A stretch of DNA of 64,000 nucleotides from Rhizobiaceae bacterium (GTDB lineage Bacteria; Pseudomonadota; Alphaproteobacteria; Rhizobiales; Rhizobiaceae), in contig JAEPNK010000001.1 in the NCBI GenBank assembly GCA_017643495.1, positions 1,965,623-2,029,622 of the forward strand, written 5' to 3'. Below, piece by piece: positions 9,284 through 18,902 of the stretch (positions are counted from its first letter, which is position 1; every line of letters starts with the position of its first letter). The notes beneath the pieces are model-generated. The model was not told where the DNA came from, did no database searches, and saw only the letters and a program-made list of their open reading frames with translations. The position numbers and the translations under genes were made by a program.

Positions 9284-10171
9284 ATGGCACTTCAGAGCAT
9301 GACCGGGTTCTCCCGATCAAGGGGGGAATTCTCCGGAATTTCATGGACATGGGAAATCCGTTCTGTGAATGGCAAGGGACTGGATGTAAGATTGCGTATT
9401 CCACAGGGCTACGAAGCGCTGGAAATACCGGTACGCAAACAGCTTTCCGGAATGTTTTCCCGAGGTAACCTGCAGGTCTCTTTACAGGTCTTGCAGGCAG
9501 TCGACGCACTTCTTCCGAAGGTGAATTTTACTGTCGTTGACTCCTTGCTTGAATCAGCAAGGGATATTCAGCAAAAACTGGGTGGAGAACTGCCTTCAGT
9601 GTCTGATTTGATGGGCATGCGCGGGGTCATCGAATTTTCCGAAGCAAGTGTAACCTCTGAGGAAGAAGAGGCCCGAAATCTGAGTATGTTGGAGAGTCTG
9701 GAAGTGGCTGCCAACGCGTTACGGGAAATGCGCGAAGAGGAAGGCGCAGCGGTTACGATGGTACTGGAAGAACAGGTAGGCCGGATTACAGGTTTGCGGG
9801 ATAAGATTGATGCCAACGAGGCGCGTCTGCCGGAATCAGTTTCCAAGAGACTTGGAAAGCAGGTAAGCCGTTTGCTGGAAGCCCAGTCAGACCTCGATGG
9901 AGACCGCTTGTATCAGGAAGCTGTTATTCTCGCAGCCAAGGCGGATTTGCAGGAAGAACTGGACCGGCTGGCAGTTCACGTGGATAGCGCCAGAAAAATT
10001 CTGTCGGGCAACGGACCTGTCGGACGCAAGCTGGATTTTTTGGCACAGGAGTTCAATCGTGAATGCAATACGATCTGCTCCAAATCAAACTCTGCTGAGG
10101 TAACCTCACTTGGTCTCGACATGAAACTGCTGATAGACCAGTTCCGTGAACAGGTACAAAATCTGGAGTGA
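9284..10171 (+). CDS. YicC family endoribonuclease-like protein
   Basis: This is a member of the YicC/YloC family; the E. coli member is an RNase acting on small RNA. The start [11 protein letters not shown] is diagnostic, and the C-terminal [20 protein letters not shown] segment and [21 protein letters not shown]-like end are typical. The ATG at 9284 is preferred over the GTG at 9281. The stop codon overlaps the gmk start region by 4 nt (GTGA), which couples it to gmk, the usual neighbour. Confidence 0.92.
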   Translation: MALQSMTGFSRSRGEFSGISWTWEIRSVNGKGLDVRLRIPQGYEALEIPVRKQLSGMFSRGNLQVSLQVLQAVDALLPKVNFTVVDSLLESARDIQQKLGGELPSVSDLMGMRGVIEFSEASVTSEEEEARNLSMLESLEVAANALREMREEEGAAVTMVLEEQVGRITGLRDKIDANEARLPESVSKRLGKQVSRLLEAQSDLDGDRLYQEAVILAAKADLQEELDRLAVHVDSARKILSGNGPVGRKLDFLAQEFNRECNTICSKSNSAEVTSLGLDMKLLIDQFREQVQNLE

Positions 10172-10812
10172 AGCTGATGGATGTACAGTCAATTACCCGC
10201 CGTGGCGTCATGCTGGTTCTCTCCTCTCCGTCTGGTACGGGAAAGTCAACAATCGCACGAAACCTGTTGTCAAACGAGCCAAACCTTACGATGTCGGTCT
10301 CTGTTACAACCCGCAAACGCAGAGGCAGCGAGATAGATGGTACGCATTATCATTTCATATCGGAACGTGAATTTGATCGTTTGAAAGACAGTGACGCATT
10401 GCTCGAATGGGCACATGTACACGGAAATTATTACGGTACGCCCAGGGATGCGGTTGAATTGGCATTGGGTGACGGTCGGGACATGTTGTTCGACATAGAT
10501 TATCAGGGTGGTCAACAATTGATGGAGAAGGCGCGGATTGATGTTGTCTCCGTATTTCTGCTCCCGCCATCTATGGCTGAACTGAAAAAAAGATTGGTTC
10601 GTCGTGCTGAGGATGCGCAGGATGTGATTGATCAGCGCCTCGCCAATGCCGCAGAAGAAATCACCCATTGGCGGGAATATGACTATGTTGTTGTGAATGA
10701 GGACCTTGATAAGGCTTTCCACGAAGTCCACTCCATACTGGTCGCCGAGCGGTTGAGAAGGGACCGCAGGCCTGGATTGTTCCAGTTTGAGGAAGCGCTG
10801 CTGAACGGTTGA
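10168..10812 (+). CDS. gmk: Guanylate kinase
   Basis: The enzyme phosphorylates GMP to GDP. The P-loop SPSGTGKST lies at residues 20-28, and the GMP-binding region contains [19 protein letters not shown] and a FDIDYQGG segment. Length is 214 aa from the GTG at 10168, which overlaps the yicC stop; an ATG at 10177 three codons later is an alternative start. It ends 3 nt before the convergent rsmA gene, with no hairpin between. Confidence 0.97.
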   Translation: MKLMDVQSITRRGVMLVLSSPSGTGKSTIARNLLSNEPNLTMSVSVTTRKRRGSEIDGTHYHFISEREFDRLKDSDALLEWAHVHGNYYGTPRDAVELALGDGRDMLFDIDYQGGQQLMEKARIDVVSVFLLPPSMAELKKRLVRRAEDAQDVIDQRLANAAEEITHWREYDYVVVNEDLDKAFHEVHSILVAERLRRDRRPGLFQFEEALLNG

Positions 10813-10815
10813 GCG

Positions 10816-11631
10816 TTACAGTGAATTTGCCAGTGCAACAAAACCGGCAATGTCTATTTCTTCGGCCCTGCGAGTAGGTTCAATACCCGCTTTATCGAGT
10901 AACGCTTCTCCGCCCAGTGATTTCAGGCTTGATCTGAGCATTTTGCGTCTTTGGCCAAACGCAGCCCGGGTAACCATTTCCAGTTGCCGATAATCACAGG
11001 GCAGCGGTTCTGCGCGTGGCTCAAGATGAACAATGGATGACGTAACCTTGGGAGGAGGGGAAAATGCCTCGCGGGAAACATCGAACAGGATTTGCGCGGT
11101 CGTTCTCCAGCCACACAAAATGCCAAGTCGTCCGTAGTGTTTGTCACCCGGTTTGGCACAAATTCTTTCTGCCACTTCTTTCTGGAACATCAGGGTCAAG
11201 GAAGAATAGAACGGTGGCCAGAGTTCACCCTCGATCCAGCCTGTCAGAAGCGGAGTCGCGATGTTGTAGGGCAAATTGGCAACAATCTTTACGGGCCTGT
11301 CTGTCAGTGTCCTTGCATCTGTTGCAAGGGCGTCACCCTCGATAATTTCCAGCTTGCCGGGATAGTGTGACTGGATTTCATGAAGCGCTTCTATACATCG
11401 GTGGTCACGTTCAATGGCTATGACCTTTTCGGCACCCTCGGCGAGCAAGGCACGTGTCAATCCACCTGGCCCGGGACCGACTTCAATAACATCATGGTTT
11501 GAAAGATCGCCTGCGGATCTGGCAATCCGCGAAGTGAGATTGAGATCGAACAGAAAGTTCTGCCCCAGGGATTTTTTGGCCCTGAGATCAAACTTCTCAA
11601 CGATTTCACGTAATGGTGGCAGGTTGTCCAT
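10816..11631 (-). CDS. rsmA: 16S rRNA dimethyladenosine transferase (KsgA)
   Basis: The enzyme dimethylates two adjacent adenines near the 3' end of 16S rRNA during 30S maturation. The 271 aa protein has AKKSLGQNF (18-26), the SAM-binding motif [10 protein letters not shown] (50-59) and the NLPY catalytic motif (119-122). The ATG at 11631 gives the usual N-terminus MDNLPPLRE; an upstream in-frame start at 11661 would overlap pdxA by 25 nt. It is the last gene of the lptF-lptG-lptD-surA-pdxA-rsmA group. Confidence 0.97.
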   Translation of the reverse strand: MDNLPPLREIVEKFDLRAKKSLGQNFLFDLNLTSRIARSAGDLSNHDVIEVGPGPGGLTRALLAEGAEKVIAIERDHRCIEALHEIQSHYPGKLEIIEGDALATDARTLTDRPVKIVANLPYNIATPLLTGWIEGELWPPFYSSLTLMFQKEVAERICAKPGDKHYGRLGILCGWRTTAQILFDVSREAFSPPPKVTSSIVHLEPRAEPLPCDYRQLEMVTRAAFGQRRKMLRSSLKSLGGEALLDKAGIEPTRRAEEIDIAGFVALANSL

Positions 11632-11636
11632 GCTGT

Positions 11637-12638
11637 TCACCGCCGTGATCCCATCTGCCATGCCATTTTGAGAGCAGCTACAAAGCTTGATGGGTTAGCC
11701 TTGCCTGTTCCTGCTATGTCATACGCCGTACCATGGTCTGGTGATGTGCGTATGAATGGCAGGCCCAGGGTAACATTGACTGCATCATCGAATGCCAGTG
11801 TCTTTGCAGGTATCAGTGCCTGGTCATGATACATGCAGATGGCTACATCATATCTCTTGCGGGCCGCCTCATGAAACATGGTGTCTGCGGGCAAGGGGCC
11901 AAGCGCATCCAGACCAGCGTCTTGCAGTCGTTTGACTGCTGGCAAAATAATTTCCTGGTCTTCCGTTCCCATGCTTCCGTCTTCTCCTGCATGCGGATTA
12001 AGCCCGGAAATGGCAAGACGGGGGGATGCAATTCCAAATCGCTGCCCAAGATCCCGGGCAGTAATTGATGCGGTTTCGAAAATCAGGTCTGCTGTCAGAA
12101 ATTCCGGTATGCGGCTAAGCGCTAAGTGGATAGTAACCGGCACTGTTCTCAATTCAGGGCCGGCTAACATCATGACCGGAAGATGCGCTTGACCGGTCTT
12201 TTCGCGACCAAGCTCTGCCAGATATTCAGTATGTCCGGGGTGGTTGAACCCGGCATCATACAGGACTTTCTTGTTTATGGGGCAGGTTACCACGGCGGAA
12301 GCTTCGCCTGTGAAGCAAAGATCCACGCTTGTACTGATTGCCTTGATGGTTGCCACTGCATCAGCGGCGTCTGGAGCACCTGCTTCACCGTTAACCGTCC
12401 CGCCGGTATCAAGAACGCTGAGCTTGTCTGGATCTGCTTTTTGGCCAGCTGAATAAGCCGTGATAGGCGTATCGAACCCGAGTTGCCTGGAACGCCGGTC
12501 AAAAAAATCAGGTGATCCGGCTACAAAAAACGGCGGGAGAGACAAGGCGTGTCTGTCTTGCCATGCCCTCAGGATAATATCCGGCCCAATTCCGGAAGGG
12601 TCTCCCATGGTAACGGCAAGAGGAGGGGTGTCGGCCAT
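11637..12638 (-). CDS. pdxA: 4-hydroxythreonine-4-phosphate dehydrogenase
   Basis: The enzyme oxidises 4-phosphohydroxy-L-threonine in pyridoxal 5'-phosphate synthesis. The 333 aa protein begins with [13 protein letters not shown] (9-21) and carries the metal-ligand histidines in [22 protein letters not shown] and MYHDQALIP, plus the [15 protein letters not shown] motif near the C-terminus. It lies 20 nt after the SurA-like gene and 5 nt before rsmA, the conserved order in alphaproteobacteria and enterics. Confidence 0.97.
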   Translation of the reverse strand: MADTPPLAVTMGDPSGIGPDIILRAWQDRHALSLPPFFVAGSPDFFDRRSRQLGFDTPITAYSAGQKADPDKLSVLDTGGTVNGEAGAPDAADAVATIKAISTSVDLCFTGEASAVVTCPINKKVLYDAGFNHPGHTEYLAELGREKTGQAHLPVMMLAGPELRTVPVTIHLALSRIPEFLTADLIFETASITARDLGQRFGIASPRLAISGLNPHAGEDGSMGTEDQEIILPAVKRLQDAGLDALGPLPADTMFHEAARKRYDVAICMYHDQALIPAKTLAFDDAVNVTLGLPFIRTSPDHGTAYDIAGTGKANPSSFVAALKMAWQMGSRR

Positions 12639-12658
12639 GGCTAGCCGGCTCCTTGGGT

Positions 12659-13768
12659 TTACTGGTAAACGATTGTTGCGTTTTCGCGCAATTGGTCGAG
12701 ATATTCTTTCTCCACGCCGTTGGACTTGACGTTGAAGCTGCTGAAGTTCTCTGCCTGTTGGGCAACCACTGCCGCGCGATCATCACTAACAAGACGTTTG
12801 CTGCACACCGCGAAAAACTCCACGCCGTTTTTGGTTTCGCGGATACTGGTCGTACCTTTGCCATCAGCATTGAGTATCGGGTCTTTCCAGTCTTGCGGTA
12901 GTTCCGGCTCAAGAACCCTGCGTCGGTCAATGATGGTGACATCTTTCAGGTTTTTTGCAGAATCAATGGCTTGTTCGCATCCGGGGAAGCGTTGGCGAAA
13001 TGCCTTGGCTTCCTGTTTCCTGGCTGACAGCGTTCCAGAATTGCGTCTTGCGGCCGGAATAACAAACACAATCTGTTTCAGGGTATATTCTGTCAGTTCC
13101 GGTTTTTCACTGCCGCTTTTTCTCAGGCCGGTAACAACATCCCGCTCATTGATCTGTCTGGTTTTTGCCAGAAACCGTCGTTGCACTGTACTGCTCCAGC
13201 TCATCTGGCTTCGTATGAATTCCTTGAAGTGCGATGCACCAATGCCAAGCCTTCCAAGTTCTTTAGAAAGCTGTGCCGGGGTGGCACGATTGCTTTTGGC
13301 AAACTGGGCATACGAGCTGTCAACCTGGGCATCACTTGCAAGTGTCTTGAGGCGTTTTGCTTCGCCAATCTTCAATGCCTGTTCGATCAGCTCCTTTTCG
13401 GCGACTTCAGCCCGGTTGCCCCCGACGCGGCGAACCTTGAGGAATGCTATCCGGCGCTGGATTTCATAATTGGTGATCGGTGTGCCGTTTACCAGTATCT
13501 TGATGTATCCGCCGCGATTGTTGACTTTGCCCTGTTTCCTGATGACCTTGGCCAGCTCTTCGTTCTTCTCGGCTATCGCCGGCGCATCAGAGCTTTCCAC
13601 ACCTTCCAGTGCTGCAGTCTGCGTGTTGCTGCCATCCTTGCTTTTGGATTTTGTTTCGCTTTGTTGCTTGCTTGCATTGGAGGTTGACGTGGTCGTGTTT
13701 GTGCATCCTGCCATGGCAAGAAGCAGCAGACCACATACAGACTTGAATACTAACTCGGTCGGTTTCAT
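12659..13768 (-). CDS. surA: SurA-like periplasmic chaperone, predicted lipoprotein
   Basis: This is the SurA N-domain protein expected between lptD and pdxA, where it assists outer membrane protein folding. The 369 aa sequence starts with a lipoprotein-type signal (LLLAMAGC, Cys about residue 22), followed by a long Ser/Thr/Lys-rich linker. The SurA N-terminal domain starts near ILVNGTPITNYEIQRR. Downstream of EYTLKQIVFVIP lies a region in the position of the parvulin domain, but it lacks an obvious canonical GGxLG-type parvulin signature, so isomerase activity is doubtful. The lipobox is the unusual feature: E. coli SurA is soluble. Confidence 0.85.
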   Translation of the reverse strand: MKPTELVFKSVCGLLLLAMAGCTNTTTSTSNASKQQSETKSKSKDGSNTQTAALEGVESSDAPAIAEKNEELAKVIRKQGKVNNRGGYIKILVNGTPITNYEIQRRIAFLKVRRVGGNRAEVAEKELIEQALKIGEAKRLKTLASDAQVDSSYAQFAKSNRATPAQLSKELGRLGIGASHFKEFIRSQMSWSSTVQRRFLAKTRQINERDVVTGLRKSGSEKPELTEYTLKQIVFVIPAARRNSGTLSARKQEAKAFRQRFPGCEQAIDSAKNLKDVTIIDRRRVLEPELPQDWKDPILNADGKGTTSIRETKNGVEFFAVCSKRLVSDDRAAVVAQQAENFSSFNVKSNGVEKEYLDQLRENATIVYQ

Positions 13769-13801
13769 GTTTCTTTCTCAAGCAAGCCAGCAAAATAGTG
13801 C

Positions 13802-13847
13802 TGAGTGGTTCAAACTACCTAAATTTGTTGGTTTTATGAACCATTCA
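13802..13847. repeat. Inverted repeat between lptD and surA
   Basis: TGAGTGGTTCA (13802-13812) and TGAACCATTCA (13837-13847) are inverted copies with one mismatch, separated by 24 bases, in the 107-nt gap between the two genes. A palindrome TTTTGCGCAAAA follows at 13855-13866. On the minus-strand RNA this could fold upstream of surA; the role is unknown. Confidence 0.45.
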
Positions 13848-13875
13848 CACAGTGTTTTGCGCAAAATTCGCAGAA

Positions 13876-16278
13876 TTACTGCTGATCCTCATCAAAATCA
13901 AACGAGCGCTGGAAGCCGCCCAGCGTCCTGAATCCTACAGAAAAACTGATCGCTCGTTCTGTATTGTCTCCAGTAAAATCGCTGTCGACATTCGAATAAC
14001 CCAAGGCGATGGAGAAGCAATCATCATCATAGGCTATGCCAATGGTTTCCCGGAAAACTTCTTCAGTTTCAATGTCATAAGCAAGCCCCCCAAACACTCG
14101 CCAGTTCTCGTCCAGCCGCACGCTGCCTGATCCGCGTATCTCGTGACGAGCGCGATTGAAGCGGTAGTTCGGTTGCGCTTCAGTGTAAATGTAGGAACTG
14201 TTGAACGAGTATTGTGGTTGGGCAACACCAAGCGATACTTCACTGCGCTTCAGACCAAGATCCTTTTCATCCAGTCGAACCGAGACGCCGGTTGAAAAAC
14301 CTGCCCCATCATCAAGTTGGACGGAAGCGACATAGTCTGAACGGTCTGTTTCAAGGCCGGATTCTTCACCGGCATTGGTGAGGTCAGCCGTGCTTGCAAA
14401 GGAGTTTCTGCCTGCCAGATGGAAGGATTGACCCGCAACAACATTTACGCTGCCACCGCTCGCAAAACTTGCCGAGTAGCGGAAGCCGACATTGGCACGC
14501 GTACCACCTTCCACACGGTCATAGCCGGAGAACTTGTCGCGTTGGAAGAGGTTGGAAGTATCAAAAACAAAGCTTTGTGCATCTTCGTTTGCAAATCGCC
14601 CGATGTGGGTTTCATCCGGACGAACGATAATCTGTGCAATCGGCTCAAAAATCTGGCTGACTGTGTCGCTTTGTGCAATCAGCGGATAACGGATTTCAAG
14701 GGATGCAGCCGGGGTAGAGCGATAGATGCTTTCATTCGTGGTCAGCGGATTAAACGGACTGTTCAGGTCTGAATTCTGGTAAATTGCATCCCCGCGATAG
14801 CTCAACTCTCCTGTAACAACTGCACCAGATACGATTTGAGAGCGTTTCCACTCGATTTCCGTACTGATCCTCGTCGTATTGCCTTCAATGCCGGAGAAGC
14901 GCTCATTTGGAGCAATAACTGCTGCATTCCCGTCCGGATTGGAAACCTGGAAAGTATTGCGGTTTACGCTGGCAAGATTGACGTTCAGGGAAACCTGTCC
15001 GAGGGTGAATTCTTCGCCGGAAACGGCATTGTAATCTAGAGATGGCAAAACACTTGCCTGCTGGTCGTCGAATGTTTGGTTACCAGGGGTTACAGGGTCA
15101 AAATCGATCTGGTTGTCCTGAACCAGAAAATCCTGGGCACGCAGATCGAAATAATTCTTTTCGCCAAGCCCGGTAAGGTAGATTTCATTGACAATATCAC
15201 GCTCGTCTCCACCTTCGATGTCATAGGTACGCGCAAAATTGTTGTCTGTCTGGTAAAGGGCGTTCCAGCCGAATTTCCAGCGGTCATTGATGTCGAATCG
15301 GCCGGTGGTGATTACGGCATGACGATCTTCGACGACACTGTCGATGGTGCCGGCACTGAAGGCGCCTTGGTCGTCCTGCCTCATCCCTGCATAGTGAATG
15401 CTGTATTCGCCATTCTCCAGGCGTTGGCGCCATTCCAGTTCACCAAGAAAGCCCTGGCGGGCATAATAGGTGCCGTAGGCTGTGAGATCGTAATTGGGTG
15501 CCAGATTGAAAAAATACCCAATACGGGCATGTGCCCCCAGGCTTTCCGACTCGCCAAAGCTTGGGAACAGGAATCCCGACTTTCTCTTTATCGCAGGATC
15601 GGCGTGCGAAAAGCGGGCTACACGAGCAACCGGAGTGCCAAAAAACTCAAACCGTGCGTCTTCGTATTCAACTGTGCGGGTATTGTTGTCGATAATGACT
15701 TTCTTGGCCCGAATTTGCCACAGGGGTGGCTTTTCCGGGTTTTCCTTGCACTGAGGGCAGGCAGTATAAACACCATTGTTGAAAACAGTGGTCTCACCAT
15801 CCAGTCGCTCGGCACTTTCGGCAGCAATGCGGGTATTTTCTGCTGTGGCAACATTGAGTGCGGATACAAAACCATCCCGAAAGTCATCGGTGATGTCGAT
15901 TTCAGCAGCAAATATGCGGTTACCGTTTGGCTCAATGATTTCTACATTGCCCACAGCAAGCAGCCTGCCGCTTTGCTGGTTGTATTCAACCTTGTTGGCA
16001 ACAAGAGAAAACTTGCCATAGACAATCTGCACATTGCCGGTGGCAATAACCAGCCCGCGATCATTGTCATAGGTCAGTGTGTCGGATTCGAGCAGTAACT
16101 GGTCTTCTTCACTCGGAAGTTGATCGCCAAACACCTGCTCTGCGACAATGCTTTGTGCCTTGGCAGAACTGATGGCGGACAGGGGAGCAAGCTTCTCATG
16201 ACCCGCAGGCACAAACGCCAACAGGCCCGCAACCGCAGTGGTCGCGAGCAGGCGTCGCTGAAGGAGATTTTTACTCAT
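13876..16278 (-). CDS. lptD: LPS-assembly protein LptD
   Basis: This is the outer membrane beta-barrel that inserts lipopolysaccharide at the cell surface. The 800 aa protein has an N-terminal signal sequence, an OstA-type beta-jellyroll (DTLTYDNDRGLVIATGNVQI and repeats after it) and a long C-terminal LptD barrel domain ending in FSVGFRTLGGFQRSFDF. A CPQC pair lies in the loop after the OstA domain. The ATG at 16278 gives a normal signal peptide; a TTG at 16305 directly after lptG would add nine residues. It is 27 nt downstream of lptG. Confidence 0.96.
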   Translation of the reverse strand: MSKNLLQRRLLATTAVAGLLAFVPAGHEKLAPLSAISSAKAQSIVAEQVFGDQLPSEEDQLLLESDTLTYDNDRGLVIATGNVQIVYGKFSLVANKVEYNQQSGRLLAVGNVEIIEPNGNRIFAAEIDITDDFRDGFVSALNVATAENTRIAAESAERLDGETTVFNNGVYTACPQCKENPEKPPLWQIRAKKVIIDNNTRTVEYEDARFEFFGTPVARVARFSHADPAIKRKSGFLFPSFGESESLGAHARIGYFFNLAPNYDLTAYGTYYARQGFLGELEWRQRLENGEYSIHYAGMRQDDQGAFSAGTIDSVVEDRHAVITTGRFDINDRWKFGWNALYQTDNNFARTYDIEGGDERDIVNEIYLTGLGEKNYFDLRAQDFLVQDNQIDFDPVTPGNQTFDDQQASVLPSLDYNAVSGEEFTLGQVSLNVNLASVNRNTFQVSNPDGNAAVIAPNERFSGIEGNTTRISTEIEWKRSQIVSGAVVTGELSYRGDAIYQNSDLNSPFNPLTTNESIYRSTPAASLEIRYPLIAQSDTVSQIFEPIAQIIVRPDETHIGRFANEDAQSFVFDTSNLFQRDKFSGYDRVEGGTRANVGFRYSASFASGGSVNVVAGQSFHLAGRNSFASTADLTNAGEESGLETDRSDYVASVQLDDGAGFSTGVSVRLDEKDLGLKRSEVSLGVAQPQYSFNSSYIYTEAQPNYRFNRARHEIRGSGSVRLDENWRVFGGLAYDIETEEVFRETIGIAYDDDCFSIALGYSNVDSDFTGDNTERAISFSVGFRTLGGFQRSFDFDEDQQ

Positions 16279-16305
16279 CAGCTCTGCAGGTCCGGGACGT
16301 CTCAA

Positions 16306-17400
16306 CTATCCGTCCTCCTGATAAAGCAAAGCACTCATTCCAAACAAAATAGCTACAAACCCTGGCGCCCATGCTGCCACTATCGGCGGCACGACCCCGT
16401 TATTGCCCAAGGCAATTATCAGACTCGAAACCGTATAAAGCACGAAGCCGGTTAATATGCCACCCAAAATCATCCTGCCGACCTGCCCAAACCGGACAAA
16501 GCGAAGCGATACCGTGGCCGCCACCAGAACCATTGCCAGAAGAAAGGCCGGAAGTGCCATCAACGAATGATGTCGAACCAGGTATGGCTTGCCATTGGTG
16601 CCTGATTTTTCAACCCTTTCTGCCGTATTGCGAAGGGACCAGAACGATACGCTTTCAGGGCGCGCACTAATGCCCAGCAGTTCATCCCTGGTTAACCTTG
16701 TTGGCATTTTGATTAAACTTTTAAGGGAATTCACGCCATTCTCGTTGGTGACGAACACATTTTCAAGCTGCCATTCGCCGGGTTGATAGGTTGCTTTAAG
16801 GACATCCATTCGCTCGTAAATTTGACCGGTTTCGTCAAGCCTGAGGATCTTCACATTATCGAGAACCTGTCCTTCTTCACGGGCAATTTCTGCATTAAGA
16901 ATTGAGGTTCCCCCATTCGCATCGAGCTGCTTCACCCAGTACCCGCGGGTGGTGATATCTGCCCCCGGCTTTTCGCGCGCAAGAACAACGGCAGCAAGAT
17001 CCTTGCTTTTCTCAAATGCACGAACCGAAAGGGGGTTATAGACGGTTGCGACGAGCATTCCGACAATGGCCGCAGAAATGCCGATGGGCAAAAGGAATTG
17101 CCATGCGGAAATACCTGCCGATCTGGCGACCACAAGCTCCATCTTGAGGTTGAGTTGGGTGAGGGTAATCATTGCTGCAAACAGGCAGGCAAACGGAAAC
17201 GCCTGTTCAATGAAGGAAGGAGCCCGCAATAATGCGATCGTGTATAGTGACCAGAGGGAAATGTCGTCAATCCCGGCCGCTTTTCTCAACTGCTCGATAA
17301 AATCAACCGTCACTATGAGAAATCCGAGGCCGAGAACCATGCCCAGAAGAACCTTCACAAAGCGGATCGAGATATAAATGCCAAGGGTCTTGCCAATCAT
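16306..17400 (-). CDS. lptG: LPS export ABC transporter permease LptG
   Basis: This is one of the two inner membrane permeases that extract LPS for transport across the periplasm. The 364 aa protein has N-terminal membrane spans (GIYISIRFVKVLLGMVLGLG), a large periplasmic jellyroll domain in the middle and three C-terminal spans. It overlaps lptF by 4 nt (ATGA) and precedes lptD. The partner ATPase lptB is not in the window. Confidence 0.96.
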   Translation of the reverse strand: MIGKTLGIYISIRFVKVLLGMVLGLGFLIVTVDFIEQLRKAAGIDDISLWSLYTIALLRAPSFIEQAFPFACLFAAMITLTQLNLKMELVVARSAGISAWQFLLPIGISAAIVGMLVATVYNPLSVRAFEKSKDLAAVVLAREKPGADITTRGYWVKQLDANGGTSILNAEIAREEGQVLDNVKILRLDETGQIYERMDVLKATYQPGEWQLENVFVTNENGVNSLKSLIKMPTRLTRDELLGISARPESVSFWSLRNTAERVEKSGTNGKPYLVRHHSLMALPAFLLAMVLVAATVSLRFVRFGQVGRMILGGILTGFVLYTVSSLIIALGNNGVVPPIVAAWAPGFVAILFGMSALLYQEDG

Positions 17401-18605
17401 GCCTCAACCCCCGCACGTCTGCGCCTGTAGGTCTTGTAGGCATCCTGAAACCGCTCGACTTGCATAGCGATTTTCATGTTGAATTGTTCAACCCGCTGCA
17501 TCACCGGCTTGGGGAGGCCTGCAGGGCGGTTGCGAATGACAAAAAAGCTGCCGACAAGAATACAGCCAATGGGAAGGGCATAGACATACCATACGGCCGA
17601 AGGGTCTGATTTGAGTGTGTTGATTGCAGAAAAGCCCATGCCACGTGCCACGATCACGCAGACCGTGGCTGTTGTAATTGCGGAACTGAAGCTTTGACGG
17701 TTGGAGCGGGCCTGGCCGCAAAATGCAAGAATGATCAAAACATATGCAAATGGCCAGAGCATCTCGGAAAACCGCTCGTGTATCTGGCTCCGAAACCTTC
17801 CCGGATTTTTCTGAAAATACTCGTCATTGGGGTTGGGAAAGAAAAGTTCCGTGGTCATGCGCTCTTTTGCGCGTCTTGATTTTTGAGGCCGTTCTGCAGA
17901 AAAGCTTGACAAGTCAAATACATAAGATTGAAATTTTATCAGGGAGACAGTTCCGTCCTTGCGGTTTGTCTGCTGAATGGCCCCGTCCTTGAGCTTGAGA
18001 AGGGAGCCGTCTTCATTGCGGGTGATGATGCCTTCACGGGCCGAGTAAATGATCGATGTATCCTCATCCCTGTCGTCTGCAATGAGAATGCCGCCGATGA
18101 CGCCTGCTGCCCTGCGGTCGGCAATATGGAAGGTCAGCCCGTCATCAATCGTGTTGAATGTACCTTCCTGGATAATGACGGATACAAGGTCGGCCCTCAT
18201 GTCAGTAATGAATTCGTTCAATTTGACAAGGCTGAGAGGGGACACAACGTGTCCGACTATTCCGGCAAAGATGCTGCACAGCAGCGCCAGAAAGAGCAGG
18301 GGTTTGGCAATCGTCCAGTTGGAGCATCCGCTTGCGGTAACAACAACAAGTTCGGTGTTGTTGTTCATCGCGTTGATCGTGTGGATGGTGGAGATAAGGA
18401 GCGCTACCGGAATGATGGCAAGCAGAAGGTCTGGTACGGCAAGACTGGTAAGGGAAAGAAACGCAAGGATCGTCTGGCCCTTGTTGTTGATGATATCAAT
18501 TCCCCGCAGGACCTGAACAATCCACACCACTCCGGCAAGCGAGCCGAGAGTAACCAGGGTGGCAGTGCCAGCCTTGTCGAAAATATAGCGCTCAACCAGT
18601 TTCAT
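17397..18605 (-). CDS. lptF: LPS export ABC transporter permease LptF
   Basis: This is the second LPS permease, 402 aa. The N-terminus MKLVERYIFDKAG is characteristic of LptF, so the ATG at 18605 is chosen; the frame stays open upstream for another 58 codons but that stretch has no family character. There are N-terminal spans, a periplasmic domain and C-terminal spans. The protein ends with a basic cytoplasmic tail. It is the first gene of the lptF-lptG-lptD-surA-pdxA-rsmA group, divergent from pepA. Confidence 0.96.
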   Translation of the reverse strand: MKLVERYIFDKAGTATLVTLGSLAGVVWIVQVLRGIDIINNKGQTILAFLSLTSLAVPDLLLAIIPVALLISTIHTINAMNNNTELVVVTASGCSNWTIAKPLLFLALLCSIFAGIVGHVVSPLSLVKLNEFITDMRADLVSVIIQEGTFNTIDDGLTFHIADRRAAGVIGGILIADDRDEDTSIIYSAREGIITRNEDGSLLKLKDGAIQQTNRKDGTVSLIKFQSYVFDLSSFSAERPQKSRRAKERMTTELFFPNPNDEYFQKNPGRFRSQIHERFSEMLWPFAYVLIILAFCGQARSNRQSFSSAITTATVCVIVARGMGFSAINTLKSDPSAVWYVYALPIGCILVGSFFVIRNRPAGLPKPVMQRVEQFNMKIAMQVERFQDAYKTYRRRRAGVEA

Positions 18606-18845
18606 GAATGCCCTGAAAGCCGCTGTTGTTGCGATCGTTTGGATACGAATGAGATTTGCGCCCCCGACTCGCAAAACTCTCCTGATTTCAATACCATTAG
18701 TGGCAGTCTTTGGCCAAAAATTGGCTCGTTTTTCACCTCTGAAAATGCCGAATTCGGTAAGGTGTGACCTTTTCGCCATGCCTCATCCGTTGCCAGACCA
18801 AACAGGCAGTTGATTGGTGCGCTAGCAACAAATCCCCGTCTCCCC

Positions 18846-18873
18846 TCGACAAGACGGCAAATTTCGCTACATC
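18846..18873 (+). promoter_or_regulatory. Candidate pepA promoter in the lptF-pepA gap
   Basis: TCGACA (18846-18851) and TACATC (18868-18873) are spaced by 16 bases and would start transcription about 25 nt before the pepA ATG. The 297-nt divergent gap (18606-18902) holds no gene that I can support; it also contains TTTGGCCAAA near 18709. Confidence 0.3.
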
Positions 18874-18902
18874 TTGCAGTTCAGATTCCCAGCGGAGGTC
18901 AT

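Noticed and set aside
15076-16098. A 340-codon plus-strand frame inside lptD
   Set aside because: It is antisense to the LptD reading frame, which has a signal peptide, OstA domain and barrel; the shadow protein shows no family features.
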